Source: Futiania mangrovi (lineage in GTDB: Bacteria; Pseudomonadota; Alphaproteobacteria; Futianiales; Futianiaceae). From it: a stretch of DNA of 64,000 nucleotides. Every line of letters begins with the position of its first letter. The first letter of the stretch is position 1. Both the position numbers and the translations under genes were made by a program. Positions 38,235-47,635 of the stretch are shown piece after piece. The DNA is taken from positions 868,001 to 932,000 of the forward strand of contig NZ_JAMZFT010000001.1 of assembly GCF_024158125.1 (NCBI RefSeq), in the 5' to 3' direction. A model generated the notes under the pieces. The model was not told the DNA's origin, did no database searches, and saw only the letters and a list, made by a program, of their open reading frames with translations.

Positions 38235-38816
38235 TCAGTATTCGCCCTCTTCCTCCTGCGCTGCGGCCTGCTCTTCGAGGATCTCGGCGGTTGCCGCGTC
38301 CTCCTCGGCCCGCTCCAGCGCGCGGTCGCGGGCAATCACGTCCTCGCCCATCGCCTGAAGCTCGGCCTCGTCCCGCGTCCGGGCGACGTTCACCTGCACG
38401 GTGACGGTCACTTCCGGATGCAGGCGCACGCGCACGTCGTGCATGCCGATCGCCTTGATCGGGCGGTCGAGAATGATCTGGCCGCGGTCCACGGAGAACC
38501 CGCCTTCGGTCGCCGCCTCGGAGACGTCGCGTGCCGAAACGGAGCCGTAGAGCTGGCCCGAGTCGCCCGCCTGGCGGATCACGATGAAGGCCTGGCCGTC
38601 GAGCTTCCCGGCGACCGCTTCGGCTTCCTTGCGCAGTTCGAGGTTGCGCGCCTCGAGTTGGGCCCGCTCCCGCTCGAAGCGGGCCGTGTTGTCCTTCGTG
38701 GCGCGCAGCGCCTTGCCCTGGGGCAGAAGGAAGTTGCGCGCGAAGCCCGGCTTCACGGTGACCACGTCACCCATCTGGCCGAGTTTCTCGACACGTTCGA
38801 GAAGGATTACCTGCAT
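38235..38816 (-). CDS. rplI: 50S ribosomal protein L9
   Basis: 193 residues, starting [17 protein letters not shown], the L9 signature, with the [13 protein letters not shown] motif after it. The core of about 150 residues is followed by an acidic, Glu/Ala-rich tail (from about residue 155, ending [13 protein letters not shown]), a common extension in alphaproteobacteria. Third gene of the S6-S18-L9 operon, 10 bases after rpsR. Confidence 0.98.
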   Translation of the reverse strand: MQVILLERVEKLGQMGDVVTVKPGFARNFLLPQGKALRATKDNTARFERERAQLEARNLELRKEAEAVAGKLDGQAFIVIRQAGDSGQLYGSVSARDVSEAATEGGFSVDRGQIILDRPIKAIGMHDVRVRLHPEVTVTVQVNVARTRDEAELQAMGEDVIARDRALERAEEDAATAEILEEQAAAQEEEGEY

Positions 38817-38826
38817 GTCACCCTCC

Positions 38827-39063
38827 TCACTTGATCACGTAGGGAATGAGCCCGAGGAAACGCGCGCGCTTGATGGCGCGGGCGAGCTCGCGCTGCTTCT
38901 TCGCCGACACCGCGGTGATGCGGCTCGGCACGATCTTGCCGCGCTCGGAGATGAAGCGCTGCAGCAGCTTGACGTCCTTGTAGTCGATCTTCGGCGCGTT
39001 GGCGCCGGAGAACGGGCAGGACTTGCGGCGCCGGAAAAACGGGCGGCGCTGGGGCATGGCCAT
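38827..39063 (-). CDS. rpsR: 30S ribosomal protein S18
   Basis: 78 residues, standard length. The basic N-terminus ([13 protein letters not shown]), [19 protein letters not shown] and the end [16 protein letters not shown] are typical. Binds 16S rRNA as a heterodimer with S6, whose gene is 17 bases upstream. The single Cys in KSCPF is not a zinc site. Confidence 0.98.
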   Translation of the reverse strand: MAMPQRRPFFRRRKSCPFSGANAPKIDYKDVKLLQRFISERGKIVPSRITAVSAKKQRELARAIKRARFLGLIPYVIK

Positions 39064-39080
39064 GGGTCTGTCCTCCCGGG

Positions 39081-39530
39081 TCAGGCGTTGGAGTGGCTGG
39101 GACGGTCGTCGTCGCGGCGACGGCGGCCGCGATCGCCGCGGTCACCACGGTCACCACGGTCGCCACGGTCACCGCGATCGCCCCGGTCTCCGCGCTCGCG
39201 GTCGCCGCCACGGTTCTGCAGAACCGCCGACGGGCCTTCCTCGTGCTCGGCGACGCGGACCGTCAGGTGACGGATCACGTCGTCGTGGAGGCGCATCTGG
39301 CGCTCCATCTCCGCCACCGCTTCCGGTGCGCTGTCGATGTTGAAGAAGACGTAGTGGCCCTTCCGGTTCTTCTTGATCCGGTAGGCGAGGTTCCTGAGAC
39401 CCCAGTACTCCGTCTTCGCGATCTTGCCGCCGCCGGCTTCGATGATCCCGGCGAACTGCTGGGTCAGGCCGTCGACCTGGCTCGCGCTCACGTCCTGACG
39501 CGCGATGAAAATATGCTCGTAAAGTGGCAT
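39081..39530 (-). CDS. rpsF: 30S ribosomal protein S6 with RGD-repeat tail
   Basis: 149 residues. The core ([15 protein letters not shown] to about residue 110) is normal S6 and pairs with S18. The tail is unusual in its regularity: seven consecutive Arg-Gly-Asp triplets followed by [16 protein letters not shown]. The ATG at 39530 fits the family; the frame stays open far upstream as a shadow. First gene of the operon with rpsR and rplI, behind a good promoter and a structured leader. Confidence 0.97.
   Translation of the reverse strand: MPLYEHIFIARQDVSASQVDGLTQQFAGIIEAGGGKIAKTEYWGLRNLAYRIKKNRKGHYVFFNIDSAPEAVAEMERQMRLHDDVIRHLTVRVAEHEEGPSAVLQNRGGDRERGDRGDRGDRGDRGDRGDRGDRGRRRRDDDRPSHSNA
39129..39194 (-). 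repeat. 9-bp repeat coding the (RGD)7 tail of S6
   Basis: Seven in-frame units of CGN-GGN-GAY with synonymous variation, followed by a partial CGC-GGC unit. Edges are approximate to a few bases. Confidence 0.85.
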
Positions 39531-39549
39531 GGTCCTCTCACTCGGTTCA

Positions 39550-39574
39550 CGCCTGGCTGTGTGAGAGACAGGCG
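39550..39574 (-). promoter_or_regulatory. Hairpin in the rpsF leader (possible S6:S18 autoregulatory site)
   Basis: In the leader RNA, CGCCTG and CAGGCG (six perfect pairs) enclose a 13-base loop, 20 bases before the rpsF start. S6:S18-binding leaders are known before rpsF in many bacteria; I could not match the known motif in detail, so the role is inferred. Confidence 0.35.
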
Positions 39575-39620
39575 ACCCGCACCGACCGTCGGCACGAGTT
39601 TGGTTGACCGGAAGCGCGCA

Positions 39621-39648
39621 CTTATAGCCATGATGCAGGTGATTGCAA
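39621..39648 (-). promoter_or_regulatory. Candidate sigma-70 promoter of the rpsF operon
   Basis: On the minus strand: TTGCAA (39648-39643), 16-base spacer, TATAAG (39626-39621). Predicted transcript start about 85 bases before the rpsF ATG. Confidence 0.6.
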
Positions 39649-39687
39649 GGGCGCGGGGCGCGATTCTGCGCGGCTTTTCGCGCTTTC

Positions 39688-39716
39688 TTGACAGAAGCGG
39701 GCGCGGCGACCATCAC
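39688..39716 (+). promoter_or_regulatory. Candidate promoter of the fab gene cluster
   Basis: A perfect -35 box TTGACA (39688-39693) points towards fabD; the -10 region 17 bases on (CATCAC, 39711-39716) is poor. About 75-100 bases upstream of the fabD ATG. Confidence 0.35.
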
Positions 39717-39792
39717 TCCCGCCCGCTGGCTGGCCGCAGATGCCCGCCGCAGATACGGGACCGACGGCGACAAGGCAGGGGAACTGGACGGC

Positions 39793-40740
39793 ATGACACG
39801 GGCGATCACCTTTCCGGGGCAGGGCAGCCAGGCGGTCGGCATGGGCCGCGCGCTGGCGGACGCGAGCGCGATCGCGCGCGAGGTGTTCGAGGAGGTCGAC
39901 GAGGTCCTCGGCCAGAAGCTGACCCGCCTGATGTGGGAGGGACCGGAGGAGGAACTGACCCTGACCGAGAACGCCCAGCCCGCCCTGATGGCGGTGAGCG
40001 TTGCGGCGGTCCGCGTGCTGGAGAAGGAGGGCGGGATCAAGCTCGCCGACAAATTCGCCTTCGCGGCCGGCCATTCGCTGGGCGAGTATTCGGCGCTTTG
40101 TGCCGTCGGCACGCTGAGCCTCGCCGACACGGCGCGCCTGCTCAAGACCCGCGGCCAGGCGATGCAAAAGGCGGTTCCTGCGGGCGTCGGCGCGATGGCG
40201 GCGCTGCTCGGGCTCGAACTCGATGCCGCCGTCGAGATCGCGCGGGAAGCGACGACGGGCCCCGACAGCCTGTGCGCGGCCGCGAACGATAACGCGCCCG
40301 GCCAGATCGTGATCAGCGGTCACAAGGACGCGGTGGAGCGCGCGTGCGAACTGGCCAAGACGCGCGGCGCCAAGCGGGCCATGCTGCTTCCCGTGAGCGC
40401 GCCCTTCCATTGCCCGCTGATGCAGCCCGCCGCCGACGTGATGGGGGACGCGCTGGGCAAGACCGATTTCGCGGTGCCCGCGATCCAGGTCGTGACCAAT
40501 GTCGTGGCCTCGGCGGTCGAGGAGCCTGCGCAGCTTCGCGAGATGTTGGTCGCCCAGGTCACCGGCATGGTCCGCTGGCGCGAAAGCGTGGGCTGGATGG
40601 CGGGGGAGGGCGTCGACACCTTCGTCGAGCTGGGCTCCGGCAAGGTGCTGACGGGCCTTGCCAAGCGCATCGCGCGGGACGCCACCGCGGTGTCGGCGGG
40701 CACACCGGACGAGATCGAGGCGCTGCTGAAGCTGCTCTGA
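39793..40740 (+). CDS. fabD: Malonyl-CoA:ACP transacylase
   Basis: Loads malonate onto acyl carrier protein for fatty-acid synthesis. 315 residues. [14 protein letters not shown] is the usual start, [10 protein letters not shown] (about residues 93-102) holds the catalytic Ser, and [12 protein letters not shown] contains the catalytic His. ATG 39793 is chosen by family start; the frame is open for 150 bases upstream. First gene of fabD-fabG-acpP-fabF. Confidence 0.97.
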   Translation: MTRAITFPGQGSQAVGMGRALADASAIAREVFEEVDEVLGQKLTRLMWEGPEEELTLTENAQPALMAVSVAAVRVLEKEGGIKLADKFAFAAGHSLGEYSALCAVGTLSLADTARLLKTRGQAMQKAVPAGVGAMAALLGLELDAAVEIAREATTGPDSLCAAANDNAPGQIVISGHKDAVERACELAKTRGAKRAMLLPVSAPFHCPLMQPAADVMGDALGKTDFAVPAIQVVTNVVASAVEEPAQLREMLVAQVTGMVRWRESVGWMAGEGVDTFVELGSGKVLTGLAKRIARDATAVSAGTPDEIEALLKLL

Positions 40741-40786
40741 AGCAGCCGGCGCGCCGGCAATAAGGACTGAACCGGGGGAGATGACG

Positions 40787-41524
40787 ATGTTCGATCTGAC
40801 GGGCAAATGCGCACTGGTGACCGGCGCGACCGGGGGGCTCGGCGCCTCCATCGCTCGGGCGCTCCATGCGCGCGGCGCGACGGTGGGCCTCTCCGGCACG
40901 CGCGAGGGGGTGCTGGCGGAGCTTGCGGGCGACCTGGGCGAGCGCGCGCACGTGCTGCCCTGCCGTCTCGACGACCGCGACGCGGTGGAGGCGCTGCCGG
41001 GCCAGGCGGAGGCCGCGATGGGTCAGGTGGACATCCTCGTCAACAATGCCGGGATCACGCGCGATGGCCTCGCCATGCGCATGAAGAACGCCGACTGGGA
41101 CGACGTGATCGCGGTCAATCTGACGGCGGCCTTCACGCTGGCGCGCGGGTGCCTCAAGGGCATGATGAAGCGCCGCCATGGGCGCATCGTCTCGATCACC
41201 TCCATCGTTGGGGTGACCGGCAACCCGGGGCAGGCGAACTACGCCGCCGCCAAGGCGGGGCTGATCGGCATGACGAAGTCCCTGGCGCAGGAGGTCGCGA
41301 GCCGGGGAATCACCGTCAACTGCCTCGCGCCCGGCTTCATCGCCACGCCTATGACGGACGCACTGAACGAGGATCAGAAGACGCGCCTGCTGGGTGGAAT
41401 TCCGGCCGGCCGGCTCGGGCAGCCGGACGACATTTCCGCCGGCGTCGTCTATCTCGCGAGCGACGAGGCAAGCTATGTCACGGGCCAGACCCTGCACGTC
41501 AACGGCGGCATGGCGATGATCTGA
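40787..41524 (+). CDS. fabG: 3-oxoacyl-ACP reductase
   Basis: NADPH-dependent reduction of beta-ketoacyl-ACP. 245 residues, the family length. TGATGGLG binds the cofactor, NNAG is present, and the catalytic Ser-Tyr-Lys triad is seen in ITSIVGV and ANYAAAKAG. Two in-frame ATGs occur; the second (40787) lies 6 bases after GGGGGAG, whereas the first (40781) abuts it, so the second is the likely start. 46 bases after fabD. Confidence 0.96.
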   Translation: MFDLTGKCALVTGATGGLGASIARALHARGATVGLSGTREGVLAELAGDLGERAHVLPCRLDDRDAVEALPGQAEAAMGQVDILVNNAGITRDGLAMRMKNADWDDVIAVNLTAAFTLARGCLKGMMKRRHGRIVSITSIVGVTGNPGQANYAAAKAGLIGMTKSLAQEVASRGITVNCLAPGFIATPMTDALNEDQKTRLLGGIPAGRLGQPDDISAGVVYLASDEASYVTGQTLHVNGGMAMI

Positions 41525-41533
41525 TCGGGCATG

Positions 41534-41559
41534 CCGCGCCGGGGCGCGGGGGCGGTTTT
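41534..41559 (+). terminator. Weak hairpin after fabG
   Basis: CCGCGC / GCGCGG around CGGG (41534-41549), with TTTT only 6 bases later. Possibly a partial terminator between fabG and acpP, which often need very different expression levels. Confidence 0.3.
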
Positions 41560-41563
41560 CGGA

Positions 41564-41591
41564 TTGCCAGCCGGGGCGGCTTGCCTGTAAA
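41564..41591 (+). promoter_or_regulatory. Candidate sigma-70 promoter of acpP
   Basis: TTGCCA (41564-41569), 16-base spacer, TGTAAA (41586-41591), in the 195-base gap before acpP. A separate acpP promoter is expected because the carrier protein is abundant. Confidence 0.5.
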
Positions 41592-41719
41592 GGGGCTTTC
41601 GAACGGGGGGCGCGCCACGTATCGTCTGGGTGACGCCCGCCGGGCCGAAGGGCCTCGGGAACAACATAACCGGCCGACGCGCGGGTGCGTGCGTCACAAC
41701 GAAGAAAGGAAGGACTCGC

Positions 41720-41953
41720 ATGAGCGATGTGGCTGAGCGGGTGAAGAAGATTGTGGTCGAGCATCTCGGCGTCGACGCGGACAAGGTGACGGAGCAGGCG
41801 AGCTTCATCGACGACCTGGGCGCGGACAGCCTCGACACCGTCGAGCTGGTGATGGCGTTCGAGGAAGAGTTCGGCGTCGAGATTCCGGACGATGCCGCCG
41901 AATCCATCGTCACCGTCGGTGACGCGGTGAAGTTCCTTTCGGAAAACACCTGA
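41720..41953 (+). CDS. acpP: Acyl carrier protein
   Basis: 77 residues, acidic, all-helical. The phosphopantetheine attachment Ser is in [20 protein letters not shown], the universal AcpP motif. ATG 41720 follows GAAAGGAAGGA, a strong ribosome site, in keeping with high expression; the frame extends 30 codons upstream but without family similarity. fabF follows after 50 bases. Confidence 0.98.
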   Translation: MSDVAERVKKIVVEHLGVDADKVTEQASFIDDLGADSLDTVELVMAFEEEFGVEIPDDAAESIVTVGDAVKFLSENT

Positions 41954-42003
41954 TCGGCCTGCCGGCCGCGAGACCCACTTTCTGGACCGGGTGATCGCTT
42001 CCG

Positions 42004-43269
42004 ATGAGACGTGTTGTCATAACCGGACTTGGCCTTGTCACGCCGCTGGCGTGCGGGGTGGAGGAAACCTGGTCCCGGCTGCTGGCCGGCAAATCGGGCG
42101 CCGGGCAGATCTCGGGCTTCGACGCCTCGGACCTGCCCGCGCGCGTCGCGTGCGAGGTGCCCCGCGGCGACGGGGCCGAGGGCACCTTCAATCCCGATCA
42201 ATGGGTGGAGCCGCGCGAGCAGCGCAGGCTCGACCCGTTCATCGTCTTCGCGCTGGCCGCTGCCCAGCAGGCCGTGACCGACTCCGGCTGGGTTGCCGAC
42301 ACGGACGAGAAGGCGTGGCGCACCGGCGTGATGATCGGTTCGGGCATCGGCGGTCTGACGACCATCGCGGACGCCTCGATCACGCTGCACGAGAAGGGGC
42401 CGCGCCGTGTCAGCCCGTTCTTCATCCCCAGCGCGCTGATCAACCTCGCCTCCGGGCAGGTGTCGATCCGTTACGGCTTCAAGGGTCCGAATCATTCTGT
42501 CGTGACAGCGTGCTCGACCGGCGCACACGCCATCGGCGACGCCGCGCGTCTCGTGGCGCTGGGCGACGCCGACGTGATGGTTGCGGGTGGAGCGGAGGCG
42601 GCGATCTGCCGTCTCGGCATTGCAGGCTTCGCGGCCTGCAAGGCGCTCTCGACCGGCTTCAACGACACGCCCGAAAAGGCATCGCGTCCCTATGACAAGG
42701 ACCGCGACGGCTTCGTGATGGGCGAAGGCGCCGGTGTCGTCGTGCTCGAGGAATACGAGCAGGCGAAGAAACGCGGCGCGAAGATCTATGCTGAGGTGAC
42801 GGGGTACGGCCTCTCGGGCGACGCGTATCACGTCACGGCGCCCTCGCCGGACGGCGACGGCGGCTATCGGTCGATGAAGATGGCGCTGGCGCACGCGGGC
42901 CTCGACCCGTCAGAGATCGACTATGTGAACGCGCACGGCACGTCGACGCCGCTCGGCGACGAGATCGAACTGAAGGCGGTCGAGCGTCTGTTCGGGGCCG
43001 CTGCGAAGGGGCTCACCATGACGTCGACCAAGTCGGCCGTGGGGCACCTCCTGGGTGCGGCCGGCGCGGTGGAGGCGATCTTCTGCACGCTCGCGATCCG
43101 CGACGGGGTGGCGCCTGCGACGCTCAACCTCGACAATCCCTCCGTGGACACGCCCATCGATCTCTCGCCGCATCGGCCGCGCGAGAAGAAGATCCGCGCC
43201 GCGCTGTCGAACTCCTTCGGCTTCGGCGGCACGAACGCGAGCCTTGTGCTGCGCGCGGTGGAGGACTGA
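42004..43269 (+). CDS. fabF: 3-oxoacyl-ACP synthase II
   Basis: Chain-elongating condensing enzyme. 421 residues. The catalytic Cys is in TACSTGAHAIGDA (about residues 168-180), and the two His are in NAHGTSTPLGD and SAVGHLLGAAGA, giving the C-H-H triad of KAS I/II. FabF rather than FabB is inferred from the acpP neighbour and RVVITGLGLVTPLACG start. The mltG gene begins 45 bases on, another conserved adjacency. Confidence 0.97.
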   Translation: MRRVVITGLGLVTPLACGVEETWSRLLAGKSGAGQISGFDASDLPARVACEVPRGDGAEGTFNPDQWVEPREQRRLDPFIVFALAAAQQAVTDSGWVADTDEKAWRTGVMIGSGIGGLTTIADASITLHEKGPRRVSPFFIPSALINLASGQVSIRYGFKGPNHSVVTACSTGAHAIGDAARLVALGDADVMVAGGAEAAICRLGIAGFAACKALSTGFNDTPEKASRPYDKDRDGFVMGEGAGVVVLEEYEQAKKRGAKIYAEVTGYGLSGDAYHVTAPSPDGDGGYRSMKMALAHAGLDPSEIDYVNAHGTSTPLGDEIELKAVERLFGAAAKGLTMTSTKSAVGHLLGAAGAVEAIFCTLAIRDGVAPATLNLDNPSVDTPIDLSPHRPREKKIRAALSNSFGFGGTNASLVLRAVED

Positions 43270-43314
43270 GGCGGCTGAGCGTCATCCGTCTCGCGCCGGA
43301 GCGGAGGTGATCCC

Positions 43315-44301
43315 TTGCGGGTTCTGAGCACGCTGCTGAGTGGCCTGCTGCTGATCGTCCTGATTGCCGGGGGCGTGGCGCTTTACGGCGCGCATCTCTT
43401 TCAGGCGCCCGGCACGACGGACGAACCCGTTGTCGTGCAGATCCCGCGCGGGACGGGGCTCGGCGGTACGGCGGCCATTCTCGACGAGGCGGGCGTGATC
43501 TCCGACCGCACGGTCTTCGTGACGGCGACCCGCGTGCGCCGCCAGGCGGGCGCGATCAAGGCGGGCGAGTACGAGATTCCGGCCGGCGCCTCCATGGCCT
43601 CCATCCTCGATCTTCTGATCGCGGGCAAGACCGTGCAGCATCGCCTCACGATCCCCGAGGGCCTCACCGTGGCGGAGGCGCTCGACCTCGTCCGCGCGCA
43701 CGTGGTGCTGACGGGCGACCTGACCGTCGCCCCGTCCGAAGGCATGATGAAGCCCGACACCTACCTCTTCGGCCGCGGGGAGACGCGGGATGGCCTTGTC
43801 ACCCGCATGGTGGAGGCGCAGCGCGAGACGCTGGCCCGCCTGTGGGAGGGGCGGCAGGAGGGGCTGCCCATCGCGACGCCAGAGGAGGCGTTGACGCTCG
43901 CCTCCATCGTCGAGAAGGAGACGGGGCTTGCCGAGGAACGCCCCCGCGTCGCGGCCGTGTTCGTCAACCGGCTGCGCAAGGGCATGCTGCTGCAGTCCGA
44001 CCCCACGGTGATCTATGGCGTGACGATGGGGTCGGGGCCTCTCGGCCGCCCGATCCGCCGCTCGGACCTGCGCAACGACAATCCCTACAACACCTATGTG
44101 CGCGCCGGCCTGCCGCCGGGACCCATCGCGCTGCCGGGAGAGGCTGCAATCGCTGCCGTGCTGGATCCGCCGGAGACGACGGACCTCTTCTTCGTGGCCG
44201 ACGGCACGGGCGGTCATGCCTTTGCCGAGACGCTGGCCGAGCACAACCGCAACGTCGCCCGCTGGCGCAGGATCGAGCGGGAGCGGAACGGCAACAACTG
44301 A
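43315..44301 (+). CDS. mltG: Endolytic murein transglycosylase MltG
   Basis: Inner-membrane lytic transglycosylase that cuts nascent glycan strands and sets their length. 328 residues: one N-terminal membrane helix (about 7-26), a LysM-like region, and the YceG domain with the catalytic Glu in LASIVEKET (about residues 194-202) and the end motif NDNPYNTY..GLPPGPI. Start is TTG 43315 behind CGGAGGTG with good spacing. It is shorter than the usual 340 to 390 residues only at the N-terminus and looks complete. Confidence 0.95.
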   Translation: MRVLSTLLSGLLLIVLIAGGVALYGAHLFQAPGTTDEPVVVQIPRGTGLGGTAAILDEAGVISDRTVFVTATRVRRQAGAIKAGEYEIPAGASMASILDLLIAGKTVQHRLTIPEGLTVAEALDLVRAHVVLTGDLTVAPSEGMMKPDTYLFGRGETRDGLVTRMVEAQRETLARLWEGRQEGLPIATPEEALTLASIVEKETGLAEERPRVAAVFVNRLRKGMLLQSDPTVIYGVTMGSGPLGRPIRRSDLRNDNPYNTYVRAGLPPGPIALPGEAAIAAVLDPPETTDLFFVADGTGGHAFAETLAEHNRNVARWRRIERERNGNN

Positions 44302-44313
44302 GCCCGCGCGGGT

Positions 44314-45096
44314 TCAGGCACCGTCGGGTGCGCGCCGCGCCCTGCCCACCAGCCGGTCGAACAGCGGATAGGGCAGCAGCGCGGAAAGCCGCACGCCCGC
44401 GATCATCGGCCCCGGAAAGGCGATGCGCGCCTTGTCGCGGGCAAGCCCCTTCACGATCACGTCGGCCGCCTCGTCCACCTCCATCAGGAAAGGCATGCGG
44501 AAGCGGTTGCGGTCTGTCAGGGGCGTGCGGATGAAGCCGGGGCATATGGAGGTCACGCCGACGCCGGTTCCCGCCAGCGTCATGCGCAGCGATTCCGCGT
44601 AGGCGCGCACGCACGCCTTCGACGCCGAATAGGCGGGCGCGTGCGGCAGGTTGATGAGCCCCGCAAGCGATGCCATCACCGCGATCTGCCCCCGATCGCG
44701 CTCCAGCATCCGCGGCAGCAGCGGCAGCACGGTGTTCAGGACGCCCGTGATGTTCGTCTCGAACACCTCCCGCGTGCGCGCGCCGATCTCGCCGAAGTCC
44801 GAGACATGGCGGCTGATCCCGGCGTTGGCGATCAGCAGGTCGATGGGCGCGTCGGAATCGCGCTCCTCGAGCCAGCGGGCGAGCGCTTCCTCCTCCGTCA
44901 CGTCCAAGGCCGCGACTTCCGTCCGGGCGCCGCGGCTGCGCACCTCCTGCGCCACGGTGTGCAGCCGCTCCATGTCCCGCCCCGTGAGCGACAACGTGCG
45001 CCCCGGTGCGGCATAGGCCTGGGCCAGCGCCTTGCCGATGCCGCTCGATGCGCCGGTGATGACAATGTGGCGCGGGTCGTCGAAGCGTCGTCTCAT
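44314..45096 (-). CDS. Short-chain dehydrogenase/reductase
   Basis: 260 residues. TGASSGIGKALA (about residues 14-25) binds the cofactor, NAGI is present, and the active site is YSASK. The GRDMERL segment after the second strand suggests NADP. It ends in a basic stretch (LVGRARRAPDGA) after a hydrophobic segment (VRLSALLPYPLFDRL), which may give peripheral membrane association. Substrate unknown. It is convergent with mltG (12-base gap) and divergent from yicC. Confidence 0.85.
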   Translation of the reverse strand: MRRRFDDPRHIVITGASSGIGKALAQAYAAPGRTLSLTGRDMERLHTVAQEVRSRGARTEVAALDVTEEEALARWLEERDSDAPIDLLIANAGISRHVSDFGEIGARTREVFETNITGVLNTVLPLLPRMLERDRGQIAVMASLAGLINLPHAPAYSASKACVRAYAESLRMTLAGTGVGVTSICPGFIRTPLTDRNRFRMPFLMEVDEAADVIVKGLARDKARIAFPGPMIAGVRLSALLPYPLFDRLVGRARRAPDGA

Positions 45097-45261
45097 GGGG
45101 GGCCTCCCAGCCTTTTCACGCGCAGGAAGATCGCACAGGTGGCCCTTGCCGAAGGGCTTGGGCTAATGTGCCACGGCTGGCGAGGTGCCGCGACCGATTC
45201 ACCGTCGGGAACGGTAGAAGGGTGTGCGGTGCCAGCCGGAGCGGAGCAGGGAGAGAGGCGC

Positions 45262-46164
45262 GTGGCAGAAGGTGGCGCGGGTGTGCGCAGCATGACCGGT
45301 TTCGGCCATGCAGATGGCGAAACCGGGGGCGTTTCCTGGCGGTGGGAGCTGAAGTCGGTCAATGGCCGGGGGCTCGACATCCGCTGCCGTCTCGGATCCC
45401 GCTTCGACCGGCTGGAGCCGGACGCCAAGGCTTGTATTGCAGCCCGTCTGCGCCGCGGGAATGTAAACGTCACGCTGGAGGTTGCGCAGGCCGTGCCCGA
45501 GGCGGCGGTTCGGGTCAATGCGGTCGCGCTCCAGACGATCCTCGGCGCGATTGCCGACATCCAGGTGCGCATCGAGACCGCGCCGCCGCGGCCCGAGGCG
45601 ATCTTGGCGCTGCGCGGCGTGCTCGAGGCGGGGGAGGACCCTTCCGCGGCAGAGCCGGACGAGGCACTGACAGCCGCAGTGCTGGCCGGTCTCGACACGG
45701 CCGTGGCGGATCTCGACGCCGCCCGCGCGCGCGAGGGGGCCGCGCTCGACGCGGTGATTGCCGGGCTCATCGACGAGATCGAGGGTTTGGCCAGCGCCGC
45801 GGCCACCGCTGCCGCCGCGCAGGCGGATGCGCAGCGCACGCGCTTCCTCGCGCAGGTGCGCGACCTGCTTGCTCAGGCTCCCGACTTGTCAGAGGAGCGG
45901 CTTCACCAGGAGGTGACGCTTCTGCTCGTAAAGGCCGATGTGCGCGAGGAAATCGATCGTCTCTTGAGCCACGTTGCCGAGGCGCGTGCCCTGATGAGGC
46001 AGGCTGGCGCGATCGGGCGCAAGCTCGATTTCCTTACCCAGGAGTTCAATCGGGAGGCCAACACGCTCTGCTCCAAGGCGGCAAGCACGGACCTCACCCG
46101 CATCGGCCTCGACCTGAAGGCCGCCATCGACCGCCTGCGCGAGCAGGCGCAGAACGTGGAGTAA
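45262..46164 (+). CDS. YicC family endoribonuclease
   Basis: About 300 residues. The signature MTGFGHADGE near the N-terminus and the C-terminal DUF1732 part (EEIDRLLSHV..., GRKLDFLTQEFNREANTLCSKA) define the YicC family, reported in other bacteria as an RNase acting on mRNA and small RNA. The start is chosen at GTG 45262, which follows GGGAGAGAGG; GTG 45283 (VRSMTGFG) or ATG 45292 are alternatives closer to the usual family start. gmk begins 6 bases after the stop, a widely conserved pair. Confidence 0.9.
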   Translation: MAEGGAGVRSMTGFGHADGETGGVSWRWELKSVNGRGLDIRCRLGSRFDRLEPDAKACIAARLRRGNVNVTLEVAQAVPEAAVRVNAVALQTILGAIADIQVRIETAPPRPEAILALRGVLEAGEDPSAAEPDEALTAAVLAGLDTAVADLDAARAREGAALDAVIAGLIDEIEGLASAAATAAAAQADAQRTRFLAQVRDLLAQAPDLSEERLHQEVTLLLVKADVREEIDRLLSHVAEARALMRQAGAIGRKLDFLTQEFNREANTLCSKAASTDLTRIGLDLKAAIDRLREQAQNVE

Positions 46165-46170
46165 GCGCCG

Positions 46171-46809
46171 ATGCACTTCACCACGATTGCCCGGCGCGGC
46201 CTGATGCTGGTGCTCTCATCGCCGTCGGGCGCGGGCAAGACGACCTTGTCGCGCCGCCTGCTGGCGGAGGACGAGGGGCTTGTCATGTCCGTCTCGGCCA
46301 CAACGCGCAAGCCGCGGCCGGGCGAGATCGACGGGCGCGACTATCTCTTCGTCGACGAACCGCGCTTCGTCCAGATGATCGGGGAGGGGGCCTTCCTCGA
46401 GCATGCCAAGGTCTTCGGCAATTACTATGGCACGCCACGGTCGTTCGTGGAGAGCGAACTGTCCATCGGGCGGGACGTGCTCTTCGACATCGACTGGCAG
46501 GGCACCCAGCAGCTTGCCCAGGCGATGGGTGAGGACCTGGTGCGCGTGTTCATCCTGCCGCCGTCGATGCAGGAGCTGGCAGAGCGTCTGAGGAAACGCG
46601 CGCAAGACTCTGCCGCCGTTGTGCAAATGCGCATGTCGAAGGCCGCCGACGAGCTAAGCCACTGGGCCGAGTACGACTATGTCTTCGTCAATGACGACGT
46701 GGAGGTGTCGCTCGCGCGGCTGAAGGCGATCCTCCTGGCGGAGCGGCTGAAGCGCTTCCGCCAGCACGGCCTCACCCAGTTCGTGCGCCATCTCCTCGAA
46801 GGGCACTGA
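46171..46809 (+). CDS. gmk: Guanylate kinase
   Basis: Phosphorylates GMP to GDP, following GuaA in guanine nucleotide synthesis. 212 residues. P-loop SPSGAGKTT (about residues 16-24); the GMP-binding stretch [19 protein letters not shown] is typical, and [13 protein letters not shown] follows. ATG 46171. Its last 38 bases overlap the end of the convergent rsmA gene. Confidence 0.97.
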   Translation: MHFTTIARRGLMLVLSSPSGAGKTTLSRRLLAEDEGLVMSVSATTRKPRPGEIDGRDYLFVDEPRFVQMIGEGAFLEHAKVFGNYYGTPRSFVESELSIGRDVLFDIDWQGTQQLAQAMGEDLVRVFILPPSMQELAERLRKRAQDSAAVVQMRMSKAADELSHWAEYDYVFVNDDVEVSLARLKAILLAERLKRFRQHGLTQFVRHLLEGH

Positions 46810-47635
46810 ACGCGCGCGCCAGCCGCAGGTAGCCGTCGAGGTCGAGCGCATCGGCGCGCAGCGTGTCGGGCACCCCCGCCTCCAGAAGGAGCGCAGGCAC
46901 ATCCACGGGAAGCCCCTTCAGGCTCTGCCGCAGCATCTTGCGCCGCCCGGCGAACGCGCGTGCCGTGATCGTTTCGAGATCGCCGAGCGCGACACCCTCG
47001 GGCGCCGCGGTCGGCACGATCTGCACGACCGCTGAGGTGACCTTCGGGGCGGGCACGAAGGCCTGGGGCGGCACCTCGAACAGGATGTGCGGCTTGCTGC
47101 GCCATTGGGCGAGCACGCTCAGCCGCCCCCAGTCGGGTGTGGAGGGGCGGGCTGCGATCCGTTCCGCCACCTCCTTCTGGAACATGAGGGTCAGACTCTC
47201 CCAGAAAGGCGGCCACTCCATGGTGCTGAGCCAGCCCGTGAGCAGCCGCGTTCCCACATTGTAGGGCAGGTTCGCGACGATCCGTGCAGGCTCGTGGCCC
47301 ACAAGCGCGCGGTAATCGACGTCGAGCGCGTCGGCCTCCACGATGTCGAGGCGGCCCGGATAGGCGGCCGCGATCTCCTGCAGTGCGGGCAGGCAGCGCG
47401 AGTCCCGCTCAATCGCGATGACGCGGCCTGCGCCCTCCATCAGAAGCCCGCGCGTCAACCCGCCGGGCCCCGGGCCTACCTCGACCACGGTGGCCCCCTC
47501 CAGCGGTCCAGAGGCACGGGCGATCTTGCGCGTCAGGTTCAGATCCAGCAGGAAGTTCTGGCCGAGGCTCTTGCGCGCGCCGAGGTCGTGGCGGCGGATC
47601 ACCTCCCGCAAGGGCGGCAGGGGGTCGGTGCTCAT
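46772..47635 (-). CDS. rsmA: 16S rRNA adenine(1518/1519)-N6-dimethyltransferase
   Basis: KsgA/Dim1 family enzyme that dimethylates two adenines near the 3' end of 16S rRNA late in 30S assembly. 287 residues. SLGQNFLLD (about 23-31) is the N-terminal signature, [11 protein letters not shown] the SAM site and NLPYNV the catalytic motif. The ATG overlaps the pdxA stop by 4 bases. Distal gene of the lptF-to-rsmA transcript. Confidence 0.96.
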   Translation of the reverse strand: MSTDPLPPLREVIRRHDLGARKSLGQNFLLDLNLTRKIARASGPLEGATVVEVGPGPGGLTRGLLMEGAGRVIAIERDSRCLPALQEIAAAYPGRLDIVEADALDVDYRALVGHEPARIVANLPYNVGTRLLTGWLSTMEWPPFWESLTLMFQKEVAERIAARPSTPDWGRLSVLAQWRSKPHILFEVPPQAFVPAPKVTSAVVQIVPTAAPEGVALGDLETITARAFAGRRKMLRQSLKGLPVDVPALLLEAGVPDTLRADALDLDGYLRLARAFSALRGDGARTG

